Notes: generated by a model not told the origin, from the letters alone. 7,305 nt of DNA from JBDLSY01 sp043777895 (GCA_043777895.1 JAYWHD010000120.1:1-7305); one strand, 5' to 3'. Positions 1-6,035 are shown, numbered from the stretch's first letter. Translations and numbers: made by a program.

Positions 1-23
1 TTACTTTGTTACTTTTGTATGAT

Positions 24-57
24 TTTATATTGTTTTATATAACTTTATATTGTTTTA
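24..57. repeat. 14-bp direct repeat upstream of mnmA
   Basis: The 14-mer TTTATATTGTTTTA occurs at 24-37 and again at 44-57, a 20-bp period. The whole 1-84 stretch is low-complexity T-rich DNA with no gene. The repeat may be simple slippage; a regulatory role is not shown. Confidence 0.6.
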
Positions 58-66
58 CAGCCACTT

Positions 67-72
67 TATAAT
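67..72 (+). promoter_or_regulatory. candidate -10 element of mnmA, possible leaderless start
   Basis: A perfect TATAAT sits at 67-72. The best -35 at normal spacing is the poor TTTATA at 44-49 (17-bp spacer). If used, transcription would begin about 79-80, only about 5 bases before the mnmA ATG at 85. No Shine-Dalgarno sequence precedes that ATG, so a leaderless or near-leaderless mRNA would fit. The region is so AT-rich that a chance TATAAT is possible. Confidence 0.35.
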
Positions 73-84
73 TTTCACTGCTTT

Positions 85-1188
85 ATGACCAAGCTTTCAC
101 CCCATACAATTGTCGGTTTATCTGGTGGGGTGGATTCCTCGGTAACGGCATATTTACTTAAACAACAAGGGCATACGGTAACAGGTATGTTCATGAAAAA
201 CTGGGAAGACGATGATGACAGTGAACACTGTACTACACGTCAAGACTGGTTAGATGCTGTCAGTGTTGCAGATACTTTAAATATTGACATAGAGGCAGTT
301 AATTTTGCTAGTGAATATAAAGACCGTGTATTTGCCTATTTTTTGCAGGAATATGCTGCAGGGCGAACACCTAACCCTGATATTTTATGCAATACTGAAA
401 TAAAATTTAAAGCTTTTTTAAATTATGCTTTAAGTTTAGGGGCTGAAAAAATGGCTACTGGGCATTATGCTGGTGTACGCGAAATAAATGGACAATATGA
501 GTTATTGCGTGCCGTTGATGAAACCAAAGACCAAAGCTACTTTTTACATGGCTTAAATCAAGTGCAATTGTCTCGTGCATTATTTCCTTTACATGCTACC
601 CGTAAAACTGAAGTACGCCGTATTGCCACCGACATTGGTTTGCACAATAATACCAAAAAAGATTCAACAGGAATTTGCTTTATTGGTGAACGGCCTTTTA
701 GAGATTTTTTAAATCGATACTTACCTAGCCAAACAGGGTTTATTTGTGATGAACACAATAACTGCATTGGGACACACATGGGTTTAGCTTTTTATACCTT
801 GGGGCAGCGTAAAGGTTTAGGTATAGGCGGTTTAAAAGAAAGTAGCGGTGAACCCTGGTTTGTAGCACGCAAAGATTTAACAAACAATATTTTGTATGTG
901 GTCCAAGGGCATAACCACTCTTGGTTACATAGCCATCAAATAACTGTTCAAGCTATGCACTGGATTAGTGGGTATCCGCCTTTAGGCGATACACTCAATA
1001 AATTAAGTGCGAAAACGCGGTACCGTCAAACTGACAATACATGTGAAATAATGACTATTGATTCAATAACAGGGACTTGTTTATTTAGATTTAAGCAAGC
1101 ACAATGGGCGGCAACACCAGGTCAAAGCCTAGTTTTATATTGTGATGACGTCTGTTTAGGTGGTGGAATTATTATAGATGCTCAGTAA
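85..1188 (+). CDS. mnmA: tRNA-specific 2-thiouridylase MnmA
   Basis: MnmA puts the sulfur on C2 of wobble uridine 34 in tRNA-Lys, tRNA-Glu and tRNA-Gln. It adenylates the base and takes sulfur from the IscS/Tus relay, in the cytoplasm. The 367 residues match the usual length (E. coli about 368). The N-terminal PP-loop ATP-binding motif SGGVDSS is at residues 13-19. The NPDILCN block carries the likely base Asp99 and catalytic Cys102, and STGICFIGERPF carries the second cysteine, Cys198. The middle and C-terminal tRNA-binding and beta-barrel regions appear intact, ending in the usual GGGIII. The ATG at 85 puts the PP-loop at the expected distance, but no Shine-Dalgarno sequence precedes it. 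The gene ends 64 bases before the AT-rich insert and shows no damage; its own G+C is about 44% at 901-1020. Confidence 0.97.
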   Translation: MTKLSPHTIVGLSGGVDSSVTAYLLKQQGHTVTGMFMKNWEDDDDSEHCTTRQDWLDAVSVADTLNIDIEAVNFASEYKDRVFAYFLQEYAAGRTPNPDILCNTEIKFKAFLNYALSLGAEKMATGHYAGVREINGQYELLRAVDETKDQSYFLHGLNQVQLSRALFPLHATRKTEVRRIATDIGLHNNTKKDSTGICFIGERPFRDFLNRYLPSQTGFICDEHNNCIGTHMGLAFYTLGQRKGLGIGGLKESSGEPWFVARKDLTNNILYVVQGHNHSWLHSHQITVQAMHWISGYPPLGDTLNKLSAKTRYRQTDNTCEIMTIDSITGTCLFRFKQAQWAATPGQSLVLYCDDVCLGGGIIIDAQ

Positions 1189-1196
1189 GTACAAAT

Positions 1197-1225
1197 TTTA
1201 GAGTTTTTGTATTACTAGGTATACT
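1197..1225 (+). promoter_or_regulatory. candidate sigma70-type promoter for the restriction-type insert
   Basis: TTTAGA (1197-1202) and TATACT (1220-1225) are separated by 17 bases, matching the -35 and -10 consensus at 4/6 and 5/6 positions. Initiation would fall near 1232, about 20 bases before the ATG at 1253. No convincing intrinsic terminator lies between mnmA and this site, so read-through from mnmA is also possible. The AT-rich background makes chance matches likely. Confidence 0.3.
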
Positions 1226-1252
1226 TTGTAAAAAAATAAACTTATAACTTAA

Positions 1253-1987
1253 ATGAGCATCAGAGAAAAATCTATTATTACAGGATTATATTTATCAAAA
1301 TATAGCCATGAAGGATTAAACGAGTTAGGGTTTAAATCTTTTCAGGAAGCTTTTAATGTACTGGGATTTTCGTTGAGTTCTAAACCCGCATCATTAAAAA
1401 ACTATAGAGATGAATTTGATCCTTTATTTCCAAACAATAGAAAAGGATGGCATAAAAGAGATATCAGGGAATATTGTAAGAAATATTTTGATGAATATAA
1501 AGATGTTGATTTTTTAGTATTTAGTAATTTGATAAAATCATTTTTTATTGATAACTTTGAAATAGAAAAATTTATAGAAAAAATAGAGAAAAAAGATTAT
1601 TCGGATAGTATTGCAAAACGATTAATCACAGGAAAGGCCGCAGAGGAATATTTTAAATCCGAATACAGTAAAATAAATATTTTTTCATCCTATAAAATTT
1701 TAGATGCAACACAAATGGCTTGTGGGTTTGACTATAAACTTTCATTAGATTCAAATTACTATTGTGTTGAAGTCAAAGGCTTAAATGGTCTAACAGGATC
1801 TATTCAATTAACAGAAAAAGAATTTTTGGTTGCTCAAAAAATGAAATCAAATTATTGTTTATTTATTGTGAAAAATTTTAGAGAAAAACCAATTCATGAA
1901 TACGTATTTGACCCGATTAATTCAAGATTAAACTTTAAAGAAATTAAAAGAGAAATTATTCAAATAACTTATAACACTTCAATATGA
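1253..1987 (+). CDS. DUF3883/NO VEIN-like putative nuclease protein
   Basis: This 244-residue protein has no firmly recognised function. The C-terminal half (about 125-215) resembles the DUF3883/NO VEIN C-terminal domain, a PD-(D/E)XK-like nuclease fold often found in restriction and defence proteins. It has GKAAEEYF (127-134), GFD ending at Asp160, and the core VEVKG with Glu173 and Lys175. The block LTEKEF follows at 187-191, then a YCLFIVKNF strand. The N-terminal part (1-100) is basic and aromatic with FNVLGF, ASLKNYRDEFDPLFP and KGWHKR blocks; I suspect a DNA-recognition region. A TAA in frame directly before the ATG fixes the start, although no Shine-Dalgarno sequence is visible. Its stop overlaps the next start as ATGA. 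Hand-counted G+C is about 20% at 1801-1860, far below the flanking genes, suggesting horizontal gain. It could be the restriction subunit of a lost system or another DNA-acting defence protein. Confidence 0.6.
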   Translation: MSIREKSIITGLYLSKYSHEGLNELGFKSFQEAFNVLGFSLSSKPASLKNYRDEFDPLFPNNRKGWHKRDIREYCKKYFDEYKDVDFLVFSNLIKSFFIDNFEIEKFIEKIEKKDYSDSIAKRLITGKAAEEYFKSEYSKINIFSSYKILDATQMACGFDYKLSLDSNYYCVEVKGLNGLTGSIQLTEKEFLVAQKMKSNYCLFIVKNFREKPIHEYVFDPINSRLNFKEIKREIIQITYNTSI

Positions 1988-2184
1988 TACAAAATGATTT
2001 TGAAATAACTGTAAATATGCCTAATTGTGATAATATTATGTTTTATTTTGAGAATAATTTAATTATTAAAAGCAAAAAAATATCTTTTGCTAATAGTAAA
2101 AAAGCAGTTGTATTTTACAATTTACCTTTAGAAATTCAATATAAAATAGACAAATTTTTAAACCCAAGTGCGATTTTTTATTAA
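1984..2184 (+). CDS. small unrecognised frame, probable stub of a truncated gene
   Basis: This 66-residue frame starts on the ATGA overlap with the preceding nuclease-like gene, the usual sign of a translationally coupled operon partner. I do not recognise it. It is rich in Asn, Lys, Ile and Phe and has no signal peptide or clear membrane span. Its end, residues about 60-66, coincides with the point where HinP1I-like homology begins in the next frame. I infer that this is the N-terminal stub of a longer gene whose body was deleted. A methyltransferase would be the expected partner here, but nothing in the 66 residues proves that. Removing one T from the T6 run at 2174-2179 would instead fuse it to the next frame as a 223-residue protein. 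G+C is about 17% by hand count. Confidence 0.4.
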   Translation: MIQNDFEITVNMPNCDNIMFYFENNLIIKSKKISFANSKKAVVFYNLPLEIQYKIDKFLNPSAIFY

Positions 2185-2656
2185 TCAAATTGATAAAAAA
2201 CAAGTTAATAAATATGTTGAGTTGTGGCAAATTCCACCTTCAATAATAAACATAATGAAACGTTATTCAGGAGAGTTACCACCAACAATTGACAATCCAA
2301 AAGACAAAAGAAGAATGTTTGCAAATGAGTTTACAATAATAGAGCAACAAAATATTTTGACTTGGATGAACCAAAATAAAACTTTAATCGTATCAGATAT
2401 TTTAAAAGGTAGAGGGCAGTTTTCTGCTGAATGGATGTTGGTTGCTCAAAAGATAAACTCAAACTCAAGATGGGTTTTAAAAACTATGAATTTTTGTCTT
2501 AATTACTTTGGAAATGGTGAAGTTGTAATGACAAAGCAAGGAAACCTTAGGATTGCTAAAATTGGAATACAAAGAAAAGGTGGTGATGGTGGAAGATCTA
2601 CAGCAAATATGTTGCAGTTTAAAATAAATCCTGCTGAATTATTTGATTATGATTAA
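2168..2656 (+). pseudogene. 5'-truncated HinP1I-like (GCGC) type II restriction endonuclease
   Basis: The frame encodes 162 residues. From the NQIDK block (residues 6-10) to the end it lines up almost without gaps with R.HinP1I from about residue 92 to its C-terminus at 247, as I recall that sequence. Shared blocks include GELPP (35-39), KDKRRMF (45-51), SDILKGRG (76-83), AEWMLVAQK (87-95), QRKGGDGGR (135-143) and TANMLQFK (145-152). HinP1I cuts GCGC using Asp62, Gln81 and Lys83; all lie in the N-terminal part absent here, so the product should not cut DNA. The start is weak: a GTG at 2168 with no Shine-Dalgarno, six bases after an in-frame TAA at 2159, lying inside the preceding frame. No cognate methyltransferase is present. 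The surviving part could still be translated and bind DNA, but a dead remnant is more likely. Confidence 0.8.
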
Positions 2657-2717
2657 AATGCAACCATTTTCGGTAATTTGAAAGCGGCACTAGAAAATTA
2701 TTATTATGTTATTGTAT

Positions 2718-2762
2718 CTATGCTACCTTAACATTACTAAATAACTATTCCTACGCTACCTT
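2718..2762. repeat. 12-bp imperfect direct repeat at the right edge of the insert
   Basis: CTATGCTACCTT (2718-2729) and CTACGCTACCTT (2751-2762) differ at one base and lie 33 bp apart. The second copy covers the last codon and stop of the flotillin-like gene. The first may be a relic of an insertion or rearrangement end. No matching copy is seen at the left edge near 1189-1252. The rest of 2657-2755, between two convergent genes, shows no clear terminator hairpin. Confidence 0.5.
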
Positions 2763-4216
2763 TTAATATCCAACACTTTCTCGGCAACGGCTAAAACGTC
2801 GGGATTATTTTTTAGTGCAGATACCATTGCTCCTAATTTTGTACCGCCTTTAGCTGAAAAAATTTCTCCAATTGAACTGATACCCTCTGTGACCGTACCA
2901 CCATTTGCAATCACTTTAATGTCTGCATTTTCAAGTGCTTTTGCATTGGCAATACCAATTTTCTCAATAGCCTCGAGGTTTCTAACACTCACAAGATAGG
3001 CTTGATACTTATCATCACCCCCAATTTTATCTGCTAAGGTTATTTGTGCATCTACAGGAGCCATAAGTTTGGCTTTGTCTGCAATACCTTGTGCAATACC
3101 AACAGCCTCAATACCTTCGGCATTATTTTTTTGTAATATAAGATTGCCTTCAGCAATAAGAATTGTGGCATCTTTATCACCATTTGCTTTTGTTACAATG
3201 ACTTCTTTATCTGCTTGTGCTTTGGTAACAGCGACTTCTTTGTCTGCATTGGCTTTGACAACAGACACTTGCTTTTGTGCTTCTGCATCTAGCACGGCAA
3301 CATCTTTCTTAATCTCTGCATCACGAACATCATTCATTTGTCGCACTGCCATTGTTCGTTCAGCCGTTGTTTTTGCTTCAATTTGAATTTCTTGTTGTGC
3401 TCGCTCCCCAGCAATTCCAATGGCTCGTTTTGTAGTTGCAGTTCGTTCACCCACCAGTTGTTCGGCTTCTTGCTTACGTAAATCAATTTGTTGCTGTGCT
3501 TCAATTTCTGCGGTTAATGCAGCACGTGAGTTTTCTGCAACTTTTGTTCTGGACTCCATCTCTATGCGCGACTTCTCTTTCGCCATAATATTAGAGATGA
3601 CTTCAGAACCTTTATGGTCTCTAATATCCATGAATTCAATCGTTTTTGAGGTTTTTACGCCCCATTGAATCAACTGATCATCAATTTCATTTGTAAACTG
3701 TTCACCTAAAACAGACCTGTCTTGCATAATCACCTCAAGGTCATTGGTCGCTAAAATTCTACGAACCACACCCTGAAGCACACCACTTAACTGGTCTCGG
3801 AGTTCATCTGACGAATTCATACGAGCGGCAGCCAGTTCGAAGTCATCAATTCTAAAGAAAGCCTGTATATTCACTTCAAAAGGTAAACGACCTTTGTCGT
3901 ATGCCTCATAAGCTTCTAAGCTAACATCAAAAATTGATTTCGGAAACGTTCTAGCATCTACACCAAGAATAGGTAACCAGCTAGGCCAAGCATAATAAAC
4001 CGTACCTGGATCAATAATAATTGAACCTTGTTCATCTTTTTTATCGGTTTGACCTGTTCCGTATGAAACAGTTTTACTTTTAGAACGAACGACATGGACT
4101 TCATTGGTTGAAACTACACGGCGTAGCAACGACATCAACCAAAATATAATGACGAAAAATGTTACAGCGACAACAGTAAATACTATTAGCATTGAGACAG
4201 ATGAGATTGTATCCAT
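2756..4216 (-). CDS. flotillin-like SPFH/band 7 membrane protein
   Basis: A bacterial flotillin-like protein of 486 residues. Such proteins oligomerise on the inner membrane and organise protein and lipid assemblies. A hydrophobic segment at about residues 6-30 anchors it. An SPFH/PHB domain follows at about 35-213, including the FDVSLEAYEAYDKGRLPFEV stretch. A long Ala/Glu/Lys-rich coiled coil runs from about 215 to 370 and contains four 11-residue repeats (305-348). A glycine-bearing C-terminal region follows. I chose ATG 4216 over a TTG at 4237 because AGGAG (4225-4229) lies 8 bases before the ATG and the TTG has no ribosome site. The NfeD-type partner often encoded beside flotillins is not in the window. 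The peroxiredoxin gene lies 104 bases upstream on the same strand. The family resembles flotillin/YqiK, but the exact subgroup is unclear. Confidence 0.9.
   Translation of the reverse strand: MDTISSVSMLIVFTVVAVTFFVIIFWLMSLLRRVVSTNEVHVVRSKSKTVSYGTGQTDKKDEQGSIIIDPGTVYYAWPSWLPILGVDARTFPKSIFDVSLEAYEAYDKGRLPFEVNIQAFFRIDDFELAAARMNSSDELRDQLSGVLQGVVRRILATNDLEVIMQDRSVLGEQFTNEIDDQLIQWGVKTSKTIEFMDIRDHKGSEVISNIMAKEKSRIEMESRTKVAENSRAALTAEIEAQQQIDLRKQEAEQLVGERTATTKRAIGIAGERAQQEIQIEAKTTAERTMAVRQMNDVRDAEIKKDVAVLDAEAQKQVSVVKANADKEVAVTKAQADKEVIVTKANGDKDATILIAEGNLILQKNNAEGIEAVGIAQGIADKAKLMAPVDAQITLADKIGGDDKYQAYLVSVRNLEAIEKIGIANAKALENADIKVIANGGTVTEGISSIGEIFSAKGGTKLGAMVSALKNNPDVLAVAEKVLDIKR
3173..3304 (-). repeat. 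four in-frame 33-bp (11-residue) repeats in the flotillin coiled coil
   Basis: Residues 305-348 read as four 11-residue units: DVAVLDAEAQK, QVSVVKANADK, EVAVTKAQADK and EVIVTKANGDK. The last three are close copies. An 11-residue (hendecad) period is typical of right-handed or straight coiled coils. The DNA copies are diverged but still related, consistent with old internal duplication. Confidence 0.8.
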
Positions 4217-4224
4217 TGTAGAAG

Positions 4225-4229
4225 CTCCT
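4225..4229 (-). promoter_or_regulatory. ribosome binding site that decides the flotillin start
   Basis: On the minus strand AGGAG is read at 4229-4225, 8 bases before the ATG at 4216. It lies downstream of the TTG at 4237 that would otherwise give a seven-residue extension, so the ATG is the supported start. Confidence 0.85.
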
Positions 4230-4243
4230 AAAATCAATGCGGA

Positions 4244-4265
4244 TACACGACATTACTGTCGTGTA
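4244..4265. promoter_or_regulatory. perfect 9-bp inverted repeat before the flotillin gene
   Basis: TACACGACA and TGTCGTGTA form a perfect 9-bp inverted repeat around the 4-base loop TTAC. It lies 28 bases upstream of the flotillin ATG and 55 bases past the peroxiredoxin stop. No T-run follows on the minus strand (the next bases are TCCGCATTG), so it is not a standard intrinsic terminator. It could be an operator, a leader hairpin or a 3'-end-stabilising hairpin of the peroxiredoxin transcript. Confidence 0.6.
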
Positions 4266-4320
4266 CTAAGCTAAATCCGTTTTATAATCGGCATTTTTAA
4301 GCTAAAAACACAGCTTTATT

Positions 4321-4827
4321 TTACAATTGTGCCAATACATTTTCGGCACTAGAAACCTCATATTTGTTAGTAGCAGCTTCGTGTCCTAACCAAGTCACTA
4401 CACCATCATTAACAATCATTGCAAAACGGTCTGTACGAACACCCATACCATGCGCCGTTAAATCTGATTCTAAGCCTAAAGCTTTTGTATATGTTACGTT
4501 GCCGTCAGCAAACATACGTACTTTACCCGTTGCTTGATTATCTCTGCCCCACGCACCCATAACAAAAGCATCATTAGTTGCTAAGCACCATACTTCATCA
4601 ATGCCTTTGGCTTTTAAAGCGGCGTGGTGTTCAACAAAACTAGGCAACTGTTTGGCTGAACAGACTGGCGTATAAGCACCTGGTAAACCAAATATAACGA
4701 TTTTTTTGCCTTTTACTAAATTAGATACTTGGAATGTATTAGGGCCTAAAGAACAGCCATTGCCTTCAACTTCAATAAACTCTGTTAATGTACCTGCTGG
4801 AAGTGATTGACCTGTAGTAATTGTCAT
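4321..4827 (-). CDS. Prx5-type peroxiredoxin
   Basis: A cytoplasmic thiol peroxidase of the Prx5/redoxin family (168 residues, normal for an unfused bacterial member) that reduces hydrogen peroxide and alkyl hydroperoxides. The active site PGAYTPVC gives Pro49, Thr53 and peroxidatic Cys56; Arg131 in GMGVRTDRFA is the likely conserved active-site arginine. The family block NDAFVMGAWG is at 85-94. Other cysteines are Cys25 and Cys81, with none after residue 81. The C-terminal resolving cysteine of human PRDX5 is therefore absent, which suggests a 1-Cys mechanism with glutathione/glutaredoxin; there is no fused glutaredoxin domain. AAGGG (4836-4840) sits 8 bases before the ATG. The gene stands between mlaB and the flotillin gene on the same strand, with spacers of about 105 bases on each side, so it is probably transcribed separately. 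Confidence 0.95.
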   Translation of the reverse strand: MTITTGQSLPAGTLTEFIEVEGNGCSLGPNTFQVSNLVKGKKIVIFGLPGAYTPVCSAKQLPSFVEHHAALKAKGIDEVWCLATNDAFVMGAWGRDNQATGKVRMFADGNVTYTKALGLESDLTAHGMGVRTDRFAMIVNDGVVTWLGHEAATNKYEVSSAENVLAQL

Positions 4828-4839
4828 AATAATAACCCT

Positions 4840-4925
4840 TTGAAAGAATAAAAATGAAAATGAAAATGAAAAACTAAAAAACTAAAACTAAAAAATTTAA
4901 AATAAAAAAATTAAAATAAAAAACG
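4840..4925. repeat. low-complexity A-rich spacer with TGAAAA repeats
   Basis: The spacer between mlaB and the peroxiredoxin gene is almost pure A-rich sequence on the plus strand. It has three successive TGAAAA units near 4854-4871, followed by degenerate CTAAAA and TTAAAATAAAAA runs. On the minus strand it reads as U-rich RNA immediately after the mlaB stop. This might help end transcription, but no hairpin precedes it. No promoter stands out. Confidence 0.6.
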
Positions 4926-4934
4926 TCTATAAAA

Positions 4935-5240
4935 TCAAATGGCGATTATATCCGTGACCTCATACAATTGCGCTAATTGTTTTAGAGCAAGCGGTAGATG
5001 TTGATGCTGAATAGTGAGCGTAGTAAAACGTTTTTTAAAAAACAATATAAAAGCCAAAGCACTGCTATCTACCACAGTACACGCTTGCCAGTTTACGATA
5101 AATACCTGTGCTACTGTATCGCTATTTGACCGCATAGCCGCCTGAATAGCCAACAGACAGTCTGTCTTAGCTGTTTGCCAAGTTGTATGGTTAAGTGTGG
5201 CTGGGCTAATCCAATTACTGGTATTTAAGGCTATATTCAT
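4935..5240 (-). CDS. mlaB: STAS-domain protein, MlaB-like
   Basis: A small cytoplasmic STAS-domain protein (101 residues), the usual size of MlaB, which binds the ATPase MlaF and supports the Mla phospholipid transporter. The diagnostic motif VDSSALAFIL is at residues 57-66, with Asp58-Ser59 at the position where STAS proteins carry the phosphorylatable or contact Ser/Thr. A hydrophobic strand before it (VFIVN, 46-50) and the C-terminal helix LPLALKQLAQLYEV complete the fold. The call rests on this motif together with position: mlaC lies 49 bases upstream on the same strand, the mlaC-mlaB order of known mla operons. STAS domains also occur in anti-sigma antagonists, but the neighbour argues against that. 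No Shine-Dalgarno sequence is visible before the ATG. Confidence 0.8.
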   Translation of the reverse strand: MNIALNTSNWISPATLNHTTWQTAKTDCLLAIQAAMRSNSDTVAQVFIVNWQACTVVDSSALAFILFFKKRFTTLTIQHQHLPLALKQLAQLYEVTDIIAI

Positions 5241-5289
5241 CAGAGAGTTAATTTATATTTAAATTTAAACTGGCATAAATACGGACTGT

Positions 5290-5931
5290 TTACTTGCTGC
5301 CGTTACGAACTTTCAAAAACTGAATTAAGCCCGCAATACCATTCGTTTCAATTTCTTTTGCAAACACACCGCGATAGTTTTGAACCAACCAAGAACCCGC
5401 AACATTTAAATCATATACTTTCCAAGCCCCGGATACTTTTTCTAAACGATAATCTACATTAATTGGCTCACCTTTTGCAATAATACTGGTGCGTATTAAA
5501 GCGTCAATTGATTCAGGCTTAACATTAGAACGCCCCATTTTTAAGGTAGCATCTTTGGCTAAAGACAAAGCCCCGCCATAAGTACGTTGCAATAAAACTC
5601 TAAACTCTTTTTGCAACGCTGCTTGTTCTTCAGGTGTTGCTTTAGACCAGCTACGCCCTACTGCACTTTGAGTCATTTTAGCTAAATTAACATTGGGTAA
5701 TATTTTTTCATTAACCAAAGCATTAATTCGTTGCGGATCACCTGCCATTACTGCTTTGTCTGTTTTGATAGTTGCAAGTAAATCTTCAGCCGTTGCTTTA
5801 ACAAATGCAACTGGATCGCCTTGTGCAGTTTGTGCTAAAGCAATATTTTGAGTTAGCAACAGACTAAGTAAGCAACTCATTTGGGCTAAACCCTTGATGG
5901 CTATTTGACTTATTTTATTGTAATGTTTCAT
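5290..5931 (-). CDS. mlaC: periplasmic phospholipid-binding protein MlaC
   Basis: MlaC carries phospholipid across the periplasm between the outer-membrane MlaA complex and the inner-membrane MlaFEDB transporter. The protein has 213 residues, normal for the family. It begins with a signal peptide: basic residues Lys2, Lys6 and Lys13, a hydrophobic core at about 18-31, and a likely cleavage after ALA at 31-33. The mature part shows the MlaC/Ttg2D pattern: NLAKMTQSAVGRSW, the FRVLLQRTYGGAL block, and near the end WKVYDLNVAGSWLVQNYRGVF followed by GIAGLIQFL. AGGG (5942-5945) lies 10 bases before the ATG. mlaB follows. Upstream on the same strand is fabG, not mlaD, so the mla operon is split or rearranged. 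A minus-strand TATAAT at 6020-6015 could give mlaC its own promoter. Confidence 0.93.
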   Translation of the reverse strand: MKHYNKISQIAIKGLAQMSCLLSLLLTQNIALAQTAQGDPVAFVKATAEDLLATIKTDKAVMAGDPQRINALVNEKILPNVNLAKMTQSAVGRSWSKATPEEQAALQKEFRVLLQRTYGGALSLAKDATLKMGRSNVKPESIDALIRTSIIAKGEPINVDYRLEKVSGAWKVYDLNVAGSWLVQNYRGVFAKEIETNGIAGLIQFLKVRNGSK

Positions 5932-5970
5932 ATTAAAAGTACCCTAAAAATAAATATTAAAAAATTTAAA

Positions 5971-5996
5971 CTGCTTAATAAAACTGCTTAATAAAA
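5971..5996. repeat. perfect 13-bp tandem duplication
   Basis: CTGCTTAATAAAA occurs twice back to back (5971-5983 and 5984-5996), 40-65 bases upstream of mlaC in what would be its mRNA leader. It looks like a recent slippage or duplication event. Confidence 0.85.
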
Positions 5997-6035
5997 CTAT
6001 TCAGCAAAAACAATATTATAAATATAGTCAGTGTG

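Noticed and set aside
558..779. Minus-strand 73-residue frame inside mnmA
   Set aside because: It lies wholly opposite a well-conserved mnmA region; the product has no domain character.
1190..1212. TACAAA/TTTGTA inverted repeat after mnmA as a terminator
   Set aside because: It has a short all-weak stem with no clear following T-run; too poor to call.
2125..2150. An IQYK string and a VVFY string in the 66-residue frame, resembling IQVK and LVFY around the HinP1I active site
   Set aside because: Spacing differs by several residues and no residue matches the catalytic aspartate; in such AT-rich sequence this may be chance. It is kept only as an alternative to the two-gene deletion model.
3069..3668. 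Two plus-strand frames (105 and 82 residues) opposite the flotillin gene
   Set aside because: They are antisense shadows of the Ala/Glu/Lys-rich coiled-coil coding sequence, with Ser/Ala/Thr-rich products and no ribosome sites.
4217..4237. Upstream TTG start adding seven residues to the flotillin-like protein
   Set aside because: The AGGAG ribosome site lies between this TTG and the ATG at 4216, and serves the ATG.
4299..4316. AAGCT/AGCTT hairpin after the peroxiredoxin stop as a terminator
   Set aside because: The stem is only 5 bp, and on the peroxiredoxin strand it is followed by A residues rather than a U-run.
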